Shown: positions 46,754 through 56,571, counted from the first letter of the stretch. The stretch: DNA of 64,000 nucleotides from Neptuniibacter victor (GCA_027943745.1 AP025763.1:2046001-2110000), one strand, 5' to 3'. The notes: generated by a model from the letters alone, not told the origin. A program made the numbers and translations.

Positions 46754-48229
46754 ATGTCTAACAACTATTTCAATACGCTACCACTACGTGAGCAGCTAGA
46801 GCAGCTAGCTAAATGTCGTTTTATGTCTATGGACGAGTTCAGCGATGGCGTTGAAGCCCTAAAAGGCAAAAAACTAGTGGTAATCGGTTGTGGCGCACAG
46901 GGCCTTAACCAAGGTCTTAACCTACGTGATAGCGGTCTTGATGTTTCTTACACTCTACGTGCTGAAGCTATCGCTGAAAAACGTCAGTCTTGGAAAAACG
47001 CTACTGAAAACGGTTTCGTTGTTGGTACATACGAAGAACTTATCCCAACGGCAGATGTTGTTCTTAACCTGACACCGGATAAGCAGCACACACCAGTTGT
47101 TGAAGCTGTTATGCCGCTAATGAAAGAAGGCGCTTGCCTATCTTACTCTCACGGTTTCAATATCGTTGAAGAAGGCATGCAGATCCGTGACGACCTAACA
47201 GTAATCATGGTTGCACCTAAGTGCCCAGGTTCTGAAGTACGTGCAGAATACGTTCGTGGTTTCGGTGTTCCAACACTAATCGCTGTACATGAAGACAACG
47301 ATCCTAAAGGTGAAGGTCTTGCACTAGCTAAAGCTTACGCTGTAGGCACTGGTGGTCATAAAGCAGGCGTTCTAATGTCTTCTTTCATCGCAGAAGTTAA
47401 GTCCGACCTTATGGGTGAGCAGACTATCCTTTGCGGTATGCTACAAACAGGTTCCCTACTTTGCTTCGACAAAATGGTTGAAGAAGGTATCGATGCAGGT
47501 TACGCATCTAAGCTTATCCAATTCGGTTGGGAAACTATCACTGAAGCGCTTAAATACGGCGGCGTGACTAACATGCTAGACCGTCTTTCAAACCCAGCTA
47601 AGATCAAAGCATTCGATCTTTCTGAAGAGTTGAAAGTTATCATGCGTCCGCTTTATAACAAGCATCAGGACGATATCATCGACGGTACTTTCTCACGCGT
47701 AATGATGGAAGACTGGGCGAACGATGACAAAAACCTTCTAGGCTGGCGTGCAGAAACTGCTGAGACTCCTTTCGAGAAGACTCCAGCAGGCGATGTTGAG
47801 ATCTCTGAACAAGAGTTCTTCGACAACGGCATCCTTATGGTTGCAATGGTTAAAGCGGGTGTTGAGCTTGCATTCGAAACAATGACTGCTGCAGGCATCA
47901 TTGCAGAATCTGCTTACTACGAGTCTCTACACGAAACTCCACTTATCGCGAACACAATTGCACGTAAGAAACTTTACGAAATGAACGCGACTATTTCTGA
48001 TACTGCTGAGTACGGTTGCTACCTATACAACCACGCTTGCCTACCACTTCTGACTGATTTCATGAAAGAGATCAAAACAGATGTTATCGGTAAAGGCCTT
48101 GAGTCAGCAGATACTGGCGTAGACAATGCTCGCTTGATCGAAGTAAATGCAGCACTACGTAGCCACCCAGTAGAAGCGATCGGTTCGGTTCTACGTGGCC
48201 ACATGGCTGACATGAAGAAAATCGTATAA
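46754..48229 (+). CDS. ilvC: Ketol-acid reductoisomerase, class II
   Basis: Isoleucine/valine pathway enzyme that isomerises and reduces acetohydroxy acids. The long (491 aa) class II form: [29 protein letters not shown] with the NADPH loop, [10 protein letters not shown], and duplicated C-terminal knotted domains ([52 protein letters not shown]). It resembles the enterobacterial enzyme throughout. Codon choice is strongly biased, fitting high expression. The start is ATG 46754; a TTG two codons earlier is unlikely. Stands apart from other ilv genes. Confidence 0.96.
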   Translation: MSNNYFNTLPLREQLEQLAKCRFMSMDEFSDGVEALKGKKLVVIGCGAQGLNQGLNLRDSGLDVSYTLRAEAIAEKRQSWKNATENGFVVGTYEELIPTADVVLNLTPDKQHTPVVEAVMPLMKEGACLSYSHGFNIVEEGMQIRDDLTVIMVAPKCPGSEVRAEYVRGFGVPTLIAVHEDNDPKGEGLALAKAYAVGTGGHKAGVLMSSFIAEVKSDLMGEQTILCGMLQTGSLLCFDKMVEEGIDAGYASKLIQFGWETITEALKYGGVTNMLDRLSNPAKIKAFDLSEELKVIMRPLYNKHQDDIIDGTFSRVMMEDWANDDKNLLGWRAETAETPFEKTPAGDVEISEQEFFDNGILMVAMVKAGVELAFETMTAAGIIAESAYYESLHETPLIANTIARKKLYEMNATISDTAEYGCYLYNHACLPLLTDFMKEIKTDVIGKGLESADTGVDNARLIEVNAALRSHPVEAIGSVLRGHMADMKKIV

Positions 48230-48265
48230 TTAACTGATATTTATACTTTTTCTTAAGAGAAAAGA

Positions 48266-48298
48266 TAAAGCCAGGGCCTTTGGCCTTGGCTTTTTTTT
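48266..48298 (+). terminator. Terminator after ilvC
   Basis: AAGCCAGGGCC-TTT-GGCCTTGGCTT stem (one mismatch) followed by eight T. Confidence 0.95.
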
Positions 48299-48382
48299 GC
48301 CTCTCATATTTTCCTAAATACTTATAACTCCACCCATGGAGCGATAAATATTCACCTGAATATTTCGCTATAAAAAAACGTC

Positions 48383-49828
48383 ATGAATAGCATAAAAATA
48401 GAAAACTATACGGCAGAGTTTGGTGAATCATTCATCCTTAAAAACATTAACTGGACACTTGAACCTGAACAGCACTGGGTCATTACAGGTACTAACGGTT
48501 CAGGTAAATCTGCCCTTTCAGCTATTCTTGCCGGCGCAGGTGAAAAGATAGAAGGCACGATTACCGGCCTTCCAGGGCATATAGAGATTGTCTCATTTGA
48601 GGCACAAGCAGAACTTATCGAGCGAGAGCTAAAGAAAGATGACGCCGATATTATGGATGTTATCTCTGAAGGCACTCCTGTTAGAGAGATCCTAGAAGAA
48701 GGCAAGGCTATTTACCCAGAATTTGATAGCAAGCTACTTAATGAACTTGTCGCAATGTTTAAGCTAGAGCATATGCTAGATCGCAGTTTCAGAAAGCTAT
48801 CAACGGGCGAGACGCGTAAGATCATGCTAATTCGCGCACTGGCGAATAACCCTGACATGATCATTCTAGATGAGCCTTTCGATGGTCTGGATGCAGACTC
48901 CATGCAGCTTCTTCACAATCTACTAGCCAGCAAGGTCGATGCTATCTCGATGGTATTGGTGCTCAATCGATTTGATGAGATGCCAGAGTTTATCACCCAC
49001 GTCGCTTATACAGACAAAGGCGAACTCCATCACACCGTTGATATTAATGATAAGCAAGCCTACGACGATCTTTATCAGCTACTTCATCTGAAAACGACTG
49101 ACCTCTCAGTACCTCCAACTGATGAATCAGATCGACCACCAGCGATCAACCCTGAAGATCCTTTAGTTCGCCTCACCGATATCAACGTCGCTTATGGTGA
49201 TTCAAAAGTCATCCAAGGGTTAAACTGGAGCATAAAGCCTGGGCAGCATTGGCAGCTAAGCGGCCCGAACGGTAGTGGCAAAACCTGCTTACTCAATCTC
49301 ATCACAGGAGATCACCCTCAGTGCTATACCAACAACATCTTTGTATTTGGCATGCAGCGCGGTAATGGTGAAACTATATGGCAGATTAAACAGTATATCG
49401 GGTATGTCTCTACCGCTTTGCAATGGGAATATCGAGTCAGCATTAGTTTAAGAAATGTCATCATCTCTGGCTTTCATGACAGTATCGGTATGTACACCAA
49501 AAGTACCGACAAGCAAAAGGAAGTGGCCGATCAGTGGCTTGATCTGCTTGGCATGAAAGATCGCGCCAATGAGCCGTATAACCAGCTATCCTTTGGTGAT
49601 CAACGTCTATTGTTAATCGCACGGGCGATGGTTAAACACCCAACACTGCTCATTTTAGATGAACCTTGTCTCGGCCTTGACGATATAAACCGTCAACTTG
49701 TACTAGCGCTTATCGAAAAGATCTGTGCCAGTGGTGATACTACCGTCCTTTATGTAAACCATCACGCTGAAGATCAGATCAGTGGTATCAAAGAATATAA
49801 GCAACTAGAAAAACTTTCAGCTGAGTAA
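48383..49828 (+). CDS. modF: ModF-like tandem ABC ATPase
   Basis: 481 aa with two ABC ATPase domains and no membrane part: Walker A GTNGSGKSAL and GPNGSGKTCL, signatures KLSTGETRK and QLSFGDQRL, Walker B MIILDEPFDG and LLILDEPCLG. Length and order match ModF (also called PhrA), of uncertain role near molybdate transport genes in E. coli. No mod genes are nearby, so this may be a standalone copy; the function remains unknown. Confidence 0.85.
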   Translation: MNSIKIENYTAEFGESFILKNINWTLEPEQHWVITGTNGSGKSALSAILAGAGEKIEGTITGLPGHIEIVSFEAQAELIERELKKDDADIMDVISEGTPVREILEEGKAIYPEFDSKLLNELVAMFKLEHMLDRSFRKLSTGETRKIMLIRALANNPDMIILDEPFDGLDADSMQLLHNLLASKVDAISMVLVLNRFDEMPEFITHVAYTDKGELHHTVDINDKQAYDDLYQLLHLKTTDLSVPPTDESDRPPAINPEDPLVRLTDINVAYGDSKVIQGLNWSIKPGQHWQLSGPNGSGKTCLLNLITGDHPQCYTNNIFVFGMQRGNGETIWQIKQYIGYVSTALQWEYRVSISLRNVIISGFHDSIGMYTKSTDKQKEVADQWLDLLGMKDRANEPYNQLSFGDQRLLLIARAMVKHPTLLILDEPCLGLDDINRQLVLALIEKICASGDTTVLYVNHHAEDQISGIKEYKQLEKLSAE

Positions 49829-50069
49829 GCCATACAAAATACATTGCTAAAGACTGGGCTTTTATCGTCATGGACATTGATAAACATGACCTATCAACTA
49901 TTAGCCTAGTCTTTTACTCCCCACACTTGTTAAACGCTACCAAACGCCTTAATCGTTGACGAAGTACTTTCTTTTTACTTAACCTGTTCAGACTTCCTGT
50001 CTTCAGCGGCTATTATTTATCTAATGCATGACTAAAAGAACACCGCTTAAAAAAGGTAATGCACACGAT

Positions 50070-51107
50070 ATGGAGCACCTCTGGCTTTACATAGTCATCG
50101 CAACCATCATTGTGATTGTTTTTGACTTCACTAACGGCTTTCATGATGCATCTAATATGATCGCTTCGGTTATTGCTTCACGCGCAATGACCCCAACACA
50201 AGCAATCATCATCGTAGGCACATTTACTTTTCTAGGCCCACTTCTCGGTGGGACGGCTGTCGCGAATACCATAGGCAAATTCGTCACCCTTGATGAACTC
50301 CCAATAAAACTGTCATTAACCGTGGTTATCTGTGGCCTTCTTGCGGCCACAGTCTGGAATTTTTTCACCTGGTATCGCGGTCTTCCCTCCTCATCCTCAC
50401 ATGCATTAGTCGGAGGACTCGTCGGTGTTGTCATGATATCTGCTGGCCCAGAGCATGTGCTATGGGGATTTGCGCAACTTGCTGAAGGACATTTGACGGG
50501 CGTCACAAAAGTACTGCTTGCTCTATTCATATCCCCTTTAGCGGGCTTTTGGATTGGATTCATGCTTCATCGCATATCGCTGTACTTGCTTCGTAGCGCT
50601 AGCCCACTGATCAATCGAGAGCTAAGAGGAGCACAATGGATAGCCACCGCAGGCTTGGCCTTTGCTCATGGCGCTAATGATGCACAAAAAAGCATGGGAA
50701 TTCTAACACTCTGCTTACTATTGAGCGGTGAACTAACAGAATTTGCCGTCCCATTTTGGGTTATCTTAGTCTGTGCAATATCAATTACCTTAGGCACACT
50801 ACTAGGCGGCTGGAAGATCGTTAGAACCTTGGCCTTTGCAATCTATAAAATTAGACCGCTTCATGCTGTAAATTCACAAGTCACCTCCGCAAGTGTTATT
50901 TTTATTGCATCGGTCATTGGCGCTCCTGTATCAACAACACATGTAGTTTCATCGTCCATTACAGGGATTGGCGCCTCTGAACGCCCTAAAGCCGTACGCT
51001 GGGCAAAAACACGTGAAATCGCTGTTACCTGGCTACTGACAATACCTGGTGCGGCACTTGTTGCCATACTGTCATACAGCGGCTTATCCCTTACTGGTTT
51101 CGCTTAA
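50070..51107 (+). CDS. pit: Low-affinity inorganic phosphate transporter (Pit family)
   Basis: About ten TM segments with the duplicated PiT signature: FDFTNGFHDASNMIAS near the N-terminus and AFAHGANDAQKSMGI in the middle. 345 aa from ATG 50070 is the compact form, shorter than E. coli PitA. An in-frame ATG at 50028 would add 14 charged residues; neither has an ideal ribosome site. The following gene encodes its usual DUF47 partner. Confidence 0.9.
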   Translation: MEHLWLYIVIATIIVIVFDFTNGFHDASNMIASVIASRAMTPTQAIIIVGTFTFLGPLLGGTAVANTIGKFVTLDELPIKLSLTVVICGLLAATVWNFFTWYRGLPSSSSHALVGGLVGVVMISAGPEHVLWGFAQLAEGHLTGVTKVLLALFISPLAGFWIGFMLHRISLYLLRSASPLINRELRGAQWIATAGLAFAHGANDAQKSMGILTLCLLLSGELTEFAVPFWVILVCAISITLGTLLGGWKIVRTLAFAIYKIRPLHAVNSQVTSASVIFIASVIGAPVSTTHVVSSSITGIGASERPKAVRWAKTREIAVTWLLTIPGAALVAILSYSGLSLTGFA

Positions 51108-51118
51108 CAGGTTGAAAT

Positions 51119-51766
51119 ATGAATCATCCGATAAAAGCTGAGAACATAATTACCAAAATTCTTAATCGGCTTATTCCTAAGCCGACAGACTTTTTTACTT
51201 TATTAACAGAGCAATCCTCACTGGTTACGGTCACCATTCGTAACCTCCATCAGTACATGGCGCAGCCTAATCCTGATCTTGCCGAAGTTCTAGCGGCTGA
51301 TGAACACCAAGCTGATGCCTTGAAAATTCGAAACCTTCATCAGCTCAACCGTGCTTTTTCGACACCGATTGATCGTGAGGATATCTACCGTGCGATCGCA
51401 TCGCTTGACTGGATAATCACCCACTGCAAGAGCACCATCAACGAGATGTTAGATCTAGATGTAGAGCCAGATGACAACATGCGCATGATCCTTGATGAGT
51501 TACTAGCAGGAAGTGAAGCCTTAGAACGCGGCTTCAGCGCCTTAGCGACCTACCCCATAGATAGTGAAAAAGAAGCACAGATCGCGCGCCATGCACACCG
51601 AAGAATTGAAAGGCTCTATCGACATAGCCTTGCTGAACTCTTCCAAGGCGAAGTCACTACAGAAATGTTAAGAAAAAGAGAGATATACCATCACCTAATG
51701 GATGGATCTCGTCGACTTCACTCAGCCGCAAACGTATTACACGACATTATGGTTAAAATGATCTAA
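51119..51766 (+). CDS. DUF47 (PhoU-like) Pit accessory protein
   Basis: 215-aa all-helical PhoU-fold protein (TDFFTLLTEQSSLVTVTIRNLHQYMA; EDIYRAIASLDWIITHCKSTI; DGSRRLHSAANVLHDIMVKMI). Proteins of this family are encoded just after Pit transporters and are thought to gate or regulate them. 11 bases separate the two genes, so they probably share an mRNA. Confidence 0.9.
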   Translation: MNHPIKAENIITKILNRLIPKPTDFFTLLTEQSSLVTVTIRNLHQYMAQPNPDLAEVLAADEHQADALKIRNLHQLNRAFSTPIDREDIYRAIASLDWIITHCKSTINEMLDLDVEPDDNMRMILDELLAGSEALERGFSALATYPIDSEKEAQIARHAHRRIERLYRHSLAELFQGEVTTEMLRKREIYHHLMDGSRRLHSAANVLHDIMVKMI

Positions 51767-51784
51767 CAGGCCTGACAAAAGGTC

Positions 51785-52027
51785 ATGAAATATCACACCA
51801 CACAGGAGGATTTCTGTCCTATTCTTAATGTCGCAACAAAAACATTTAAGGCACTTAGTAATATCAAATTTCAAACAAGAGTAAACTTTAGCCGTTTTAA
51901 CAAGAAAATAGAATCGAGCGGAAACCCATATATTACGACACTTAAAGATGATACAAATAAATACCAAGCTTTCATCGAACAGCAATTAAAACAAAACAAC
52001 AAAACCAATCCGTTCTATTCTTATTAG
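51785..52027 (+). CDS. Possible small hypothetical protein, 80 aa
   Basis: Open frame beginning ATG 51785 close behind the DUF47 gene. The product is polar, rich in Asn, Lys and Gln, with no signal peptide or family resemblance. AAAGG is only two bases before the start, poorer than usual, and codon use is AT-rich. It could be noise in a spacer of about 330 bases. Confidence 0.35.
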   Translation: MKYHTTQEDFCPILNVATKTFKALSNIKFQTRVNFSRFNKKIESSGNPYITTLKDDTNKYQAFIEQQLKQNNKTNPFYSY

Positions 52028-52102
52028 AAATAAACGTTGGAATAGTCATCCCGACTCTGATAAAAAGTGGTTATACGCATAATAAAAATAATAGGCGGTA
52101 AA

Positions 52103-52600
52103 ATGAAACTTCTTATCACGCTCTTCTCATTACTTCTGCTCCCATTAACGAGCTACGCAGAAACATTACCTCCTCCTCAGGGCAAGGTACTCCTGACGAT
52201 CTCTGGAAATATTGCCAATAGCCAAAAAAATGGTGACGCCAGATTTGACCGAGAACAGCTAGCGAAACTGCCAAGTGACACATTCATCCTACATACTCGA
52301 TGGACCAATAAGGCTCATACCTATGACGGCCCTCTGCTTAGCGCTATTCTCGATCATGTGGGTTCTAAAGGAACAACAATTAGGCTTACTGCATTAAACG
52401 ATTACTCAATCGTGATCGAGAAATCTTACATAGATAAATACCAGCCAATACTGGCGATGCTTGATGATGGCAAAGAGATGTCAATTCGAGATAAAGGCCC
52501 GCTTTGGTTACTATTGCCACAAGACAAATACCCTGAGCTAAAAACGGAAGAAAACACTGGCAACATGATCTGGCAATTAAGTCATATCGAGATCGAGTAA
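52103..52600 (+). CDS. Periplasmic protein with sulfite-oxidase-like fold
   Basis: 165 aa from ATG 52103 (GGCGG upstream), with signal peptide (MKLLITLFSLLLLPLTSYA). The rest matches short molybdopterin-binding oxidoreductase-like (SUOX-fold) proteins: LPSDTFILHTRW, YDGPLLSAILDHVG, RLTALNDYSIVI, KGPLWLLLPQDKYPEL. The position where the molybdenum-ligating cysteine would sit appears to lack Cys (no cysteines occur in the mature part), so a binding or sensing rather than catalytic role is likely. Its stop overlaps the start of the GGDEF-EAL gene. Confidence 0.75.
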   Translation: MKLLITLFSLLLLPLTSYAETLPPPQGKVLLTISGNIANSQKNGDARFDREQLAKLPSDTFILHTRWTNKAHTYDGPLLSAILDHVGSKGTTIRLTALNDYSIVIEKSYIDKYQPILAMLDDGKEMSIRDKGPLWLLLPQDKYPELKTEENTGNMIWQLSHIEIE

Positions 52601-54516
52601 TGCCCCCTTTTACGTTTGATCGCATGCTTAGCCGGTTCAAATCATTTTGGCTAATTCCCATAGTGCTCATCTTTTTCGTTAGTGCGCTAACCAGCTTGAG
52701 TCAATTAAAGCGCTCCATCGTGATTTTAGATGAACGCCATGGCACTAGCGTTTGGTCACTCTTCCAACTGAAAACTGAATTACGACGCTTTCACGACTCG
52801 CTCACACTCTATGGTCTTGATAATTCCAAGCATGATCAGATAATTGAGCGATTCGACATCCTCTGGAGTCGATTTCCTATTCTGTTAGAGGGTGAAGATG
52901 CTCGACAACTCAAAAAAATCCCTCACGCTAACACACTCGTTATTGAGGCTTTTAGCAAAATTAAATCAATTGAGCACACGGTTATCCAGGAATTAAAGAC
53001 AACCCCCCATTTACACACTCAAATTCAGCTTGAACTTGCCCCGTATTTACGAGCCGTAGACAAATTAACGCTCGATAACTACCACTTTAATAATGATTTT
53101 TACAATCGAGGAGACAAAAGAGTTTCTAGTCTACAAAAACAACTTATCTGGCTAATGCTCGGCTTAATTGTGAGTGGTGCTTTACTCTTAATCATGGTGA
53201 TCAGAGAAAGTAAGATCAATCGATACCAAGCAGAGCATGATAGTTTAACGGGCATGCCTAATCGCTCATATCTACGAAAAATGCTGACCTCACTTTGTAA
53301 TAAAAACTCACCCTTCGCGCTACATTTGATTGACCTAAACGGCTTCAAAGACATAAACGACACTTTAGGGCACCTTACTGGCGATCAACTATTACAAGCA
53401 GTGTCGCAGCGATTGCTCACAAATATTGACGCTCCGTTCGGTTGTATGACATGCAGGATGGGTGGAGACGAGTTCGCCATTCTTCATTATAAATATATTG
53501 ACGCGGATAGCTTAAATCGGGTGTCCGCACAGATAATTACCTCCCTGGAAGAGGAATTTTCCATTGATGGCCATTCATGCTTTATCGGTGGCAGTGTTGG
53601 TAGTGTTATCTACCCTGATCATGGATTGGATGCCAGCCACTTGTTGACTCATGCCGATATCGCCATGTACAAGGCAAAAGAAAACTCGCCCTCTTCGACT
53701 CAAAAAACGTTTGATTTTGACATGGTCGCGTCGATCAACCGACGCAATCAACTGCAAAAAGATCTCCGAGAAGCCTTAGATAATAATAAGCTTCAACTGG
53801 CCTACCAACCGATTGTCACGCTGACCAATCACAGCGTAAGTTATTTTGAAGCCCTGCTTCGTTGGAATCACCCCCAGTATGGTGACTTATCGCCGCTTGA
53901 AGTCATTGAAGTTGCCGAACAATATGGTCTTGCACAACAACTAGGTAGCTGGGTTATCGATCAAGCCTGCCAGCAAATTTATTTGTGGAATCAAAGCGGA
54001 CTTCCCTTAGTCCCCATTGCCATTAATATATCCCCTGCGATGTACCGGTTAGACCTTGCGGCAATGATCAACAACACATTAGATAAATATGGTTTACCAT
54101 CAGGGACGCTTTGTATCGAAGTGACTGAAGATACAACCATGCAAAACATCCAAGAAGCAAAGATCGTCTTATCCAAACTCGTTGAAAACCAAGTAAGCAT
54201 CGCACTAGATGATTTTGGCACCGGCCTTTCATCATTGAGTCACTTACAACAAATGAGCGTGCAAACACTAAAAATAGATCGGAGTTTTATCTTTGATATT
54301 ACGACTAACCCAACCAGCAATGCCTTGGTAAACAACATTATAGGTATTGGTCACGATCTTGGCATGAAAGTGGTCGCCGAAGGCATAGAATCGCAACAAG
54401 CAGCAGAGATACTAAAAGCCTATCGCTGCGATCTAGGGCAAGGTTATTTGTTTAGCAAGCCTTTAGCACCCGAGGACGCTTTTAACTTCTTCAAAAGCAG
54501 ATCATCACACTTCTAA
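52600..54516 (+). CDS. GGDEF-EAL cyclic-di-GMP enzyme with periplasmic sensor
   Basis: 638 aa. Two TM segments (about 13-30 and 181-201) flank a periplasmic region. GGDEF domain about 215-380 with intact GGDEF at 288-292 but no RxxD inhibitory site; EAL domain about 395-630 with E417-A-L, ININIS-type asparagine, EVTEDT, DDFGTG, LKIDRSF and VVAEGIES, so all phosphodiesterase residues appear present. It could therefore make or destroy c-di-GMP. Starts inside the stop codon of the SUOX-fold gene (TAATG), implying that the periplasmic protein is its partner or ligand sensor. Confidence 0.92.
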   Translation: MPPFTFDRMLSRFKSFWLIPIVLIFFVSALTSLSQLKRSIVILDERHGTSVWSLFQLKTELRRFHDSLTLYGLDNSKHDQIIERFDILWSRFPILLEGEDARQLKKIPHANTLVIEAFSKIKSIEHTVIQELKTTPHLHTQIQLELAPYLRAVDKLTLDNYHFNNDFYNRGDKRVSSLQKQLIWLMLGLIVSGALLLIMVIRESKINRYQAEHDSLTGMPNRSYLRKMLTSLCNKNSPFALHLIDLNGFKDINDTLGHLTGDQLLQAVSQRLLTNIDAPFGCMTCRMGGDEFAILHYKYIDADSLNRVSAQIITSLEEEFSIDGHSCFIGGSVGSVIYPDHGLDASHLLTHADIAMYKAKENSPSSTQKTFDFDMVASINRRNQLQKDLREALDNNKLQLAYQPIVTLTNHSVSYFEALLRWNHPQYGDLSPLEVIEVAEQYGLAQQLGSWVIDQACQQIYLWNQSGLPLVPIAINISPAMYRLDLAAMINNTLDKYGLPSGTLCIEVTEDTTMQNIQEAKIVLSKLVENQVSIALDDFGTGLSSLSHLQQMSVQTLKIDRSFIFDITTNPTSNALVNNIIGIGHDLGMKVVAEGIESQQAAEILKAYRCDLGQGYLFSKPLAPEDAFNFFKSRSSHF

Positions 54517-54542
54517 CTTTCTGGTCGTTTCCACGCACAGAT

Positions 54543-54558
54543 CAATTTTGTACAAAAC
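54543..54558. promoter_or_regulatory. Shared AraC-type motif, copy 1
   Basis: CAATTTTGTACAAAAC, centred on a TTTTGTACAAAA palindrome, 30 bases before the AraC gene. The second copy at 55475-55490 matches at 14 of 16 positions. Confidence 0.55.
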
Positions 54559-54588
54559 TAAATAGGTTAGCTGCGCTACAATAGAATC

Positions 54589-55416
54589 ATGAAAAATAAC
54601 ACAGAGTACGCGGATTACCGTATTGCCGATGAACTCGGTGGGCTTGAGCTACTTGAAGCCACTTACCATCATCAAAACTTCTCACGGCACAGCCATGAAG
54701 GCTATACGGTTGGCGTCATTGATAATGGTGCGCAACGCTTTCTTAGAAACGGCGCGAACCATATTGCCCCACAAGATAGTATTATTTTGGTTAATCACGA
54801 CGAAGTTCATGATGGCCACTCCGCGACCGAGGGCGGCTGGTCTTATCGAGCCATTTATCCATTGCCCGAACAGCTAGCTTCGATCCAAAAAGATGCTGGG
54901 CTTAATCTCAGCGGTTCTGTCTATTTTCCTGAACCTGTAGTGCATGATCCAGAACTAGCCGGGTTACTCCGTTTAGCGCTGTATAATCTTTATCATTCTG
55001 AGAATAGGTTATTAAGAGAAACACTGCTCTATAGCGCTCTCATTAAAATGATACAAAGGCACGGCAAAGGTAGCGATGATCTAAAAGAGCCCGCCCAAGC
55101 AAAATCCAGAATGATGCTGGTAAAAAGCTATCTCGATGATAACCCCCAAGAAGATGTGTCACTTGAAGAACTAGCAAGACTTGCGGGTGTGAGCCCATTT
55201 CACCTTGTTAGACAATTTCAAAAATACTACGGGCTACCACCCCACGCCTATCAAATACAATCGCGTATTCGATTAAGTAAGCGCCTTATACAGCAAGGAC
55301 ATAGCCTTTTAGATACCGCTCTAAAAGCGGGCTTTCATGATCAAAGCCACCTTAGCCGACACTTTAAACGCACACTGGGTGTCACGCCTGGTCACTATGC
55401 CCGTCAGTTCAAATAA
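54589..55416 (+). CDS. AraC family transcriptional regulator
   Basis: 275 aa. N-terminal cupin-like AraC-binding domain with HSHEGYTVGVIDNGAQRF and GHSATEGGWSYRAIYP, C-terminal double HTH with DVSLEELARLAGVSPFHLVRQFQKYYGLPPHAYQIQSRI and ALKAGFHDQSHLSRHFKRTLGVTPGHY. Regulators of this type often sit with AzlCD or LysE exporters. The probable target is azlCD downstream, plus itself, through the shared motif. Confidence 0.92.
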   Translation: MKNNTEYADYRIADELGGLELLEATYHHQNFSRHSHEGYTVGVIDNGAQRFLRNGANHIAPQDSIILVNHDEVHDGHSATEGGWSYRAIYPLPEQLASIQKDAGLNLSGSVYFPEPVVHDPELAGLLRLALYNLYHSENRLLRETLLYSALIKMIQRHGKGSDDLKEPAQAKSRMMLVKSYLDDNPQEDVSLEELARLAGVSPFHLVRQFQKYYGLPPHAYQIQSRIRLSKRLIQQGHSLLDTALKAGFHDQSHLSRHFKRTLGVTPGHYARQFK

Positions 55417-55474
55417 CTAGCCGTTTCACTTCTGCCTTAATCGCTTTGAAACCCCCTTCTATCGACTAAAGGCA

Positions 55475-55490
55475 CAATTCTGTACAAGAC
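55475..55490. promoter_or_regulatory. Shared AraC-type motif, copy 2
   Basis: CAATTCTGTACAAGAC, 71 bases before azlC; paired with the copy in front of the AraC gene. Confidence 0.55.
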
Positions 55491-55561
55491 GCTAACACTC
55501 TAAAACCCTTAAGCTTGTCCGTAACAATCCTTTCAACGCACAACTGATCACACAAGGCGAT

Positions 55562-56266
55562 ATGGATAATTCGTTAGTACTTAATACAAACCGTAAGAGA
55601 TCGCTGATAAAAGGCTGTGTAGCCATGATCCCATTGATTGTTGCGGTTCTTCCATGGGGAATACTCGTTGGCGCATACGGTGTCGAATCGGGTTTATCAC
55701 CTGTTGAAACACAAGCCCTCTCCCTTGTTGTGTTTGCCGGAACCTCGCAGCTCGTTGCCATTGGCATGCTACAAGCGGGCGCGGGGGTGGCCAGTATTTT
55801 ACTCACTACGTTACTGATTACAGCAAGACACCTGCTCTATAGCATGGCAATGAGAAATCAGGTCAAAAACCTACCATTACGCTGGCGAACGGCCCTTGGG
55901 TTCTTGCTGACGGATGAGCTGTTTGTTAACAGCCCGCAAACGCAAACCTTCGATAAATGGTATGCCTTGGGGGGTGGGCTAAGCTTTTATATCGCTTGGA
56001 ATATAGCGACTTTGGCTGGGATTATTGCGGGGGCAAGCATCCCCAACCTCACCACAATAGGCTTAGATTTTGCTGTGGTTGCCACTTTTGTTGCCATCTT
56101 AATACCGATGATCAAAAGTGCTTCTGTGTTCATATGTGTTGGTGTGGCGATGGCGATCTCTATCTACTGTGAGGTACAAGGAATTCAAGCGGGATTATTG
56201 ATAGCGATCATCTCAGGCATGATCAGCGGTTATCTGATCTATAGTATGAAAAGAAAGGAGCTATGA
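55562..56266 (+). CDS. azlC: AzlC family branched-chain amino acid exporter subunit
   Basis: 234 aa, about six TM segments with the AzlC block IPLIVAVLPWGILVGAYGVESGLSP, FAGTSQLVAIGML and LLTTLLITARHLLYSMAMR. Together with AzlD (YgaZ/YgaH-like) it exports branched-chain amino acids or analogues. AAGG lies five bases before the ATG. It overlaps azlD by four bases. Confidence 0.9.
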   Translation: MDNSLVLNTNRKRSLIKGCVAMIPLIVAVLPWGILVGAYGVESGLSPVETQALSLVVFAGTSQLVAIGMLQAGAGVASILLTTLLITARHLLYSMAMRNQVKNLPLRWRTALGFLLTDELFVNSPQTQTFDKWYALGGGLSFYIAWNIATLAGIIAGASIPNLTTIGLDFAVVATFVAILIPMIKSASVFICVGVAMAISIYCEVQGIQAGLLIAIISGMISGYLIYSMKRKEL

Positions 56267-56568
56267 TGTACTGGATACTATTAATACTGATGGCGATGAT
56301 TGTATTCGCAAGCCGCTATCTATTTCTCGAGCCTAAGTTGCCGCTGAAACTAAACGATAAAGTTTTGCGCTTACTGAGCTACTCAGCACCTGCTGTACTA
56401 GCAGCAGTGATAGGACCACTCGTACTGATCCATGACGGTGAGTTAAACCTAAATCCACTAAACCCCTATCTAGTGGGTGCGATAGCAGCGATCATACTCA
56501 TGCTATTAACCAGAAGCACATTAATCACCGCTATACTTAGTATGGGTTTATTCCTATATATCAATTAA
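56266..56568 (+). CDS. azlD: AzlD family exporter subunit
   Basis: Small partner of AzlC (about 100 aa, four TM segments): WILLILMAMIVFASRYLFL and RLLSYSAPAVLAAVIGP. Two adjacent ATG codons (56263 and 56266) follow AAAGGAG; the second has better spacing. Translation is coupled to azlC through overlapping stop and start codons. Confidence 0.88.
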   Translation: MYWILLILMAMIVFASRYLFLEPKLPLKLNDKVLRLLSYSAPAVLAAVIGPLVLIHDGELNLNPLNPYLVGAIAAIILMLLTRSTLITAILSMGLFLYIN

Positions 56569-56571
56569 CAA

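Noticed and set aside
51737-51985. Minus-strand frame of 82 codons opposite the 80-residue plus frame
   Set aside because: It overlaps the end of the DUF47 gene, has no ribosome site and lacks family resemblance.
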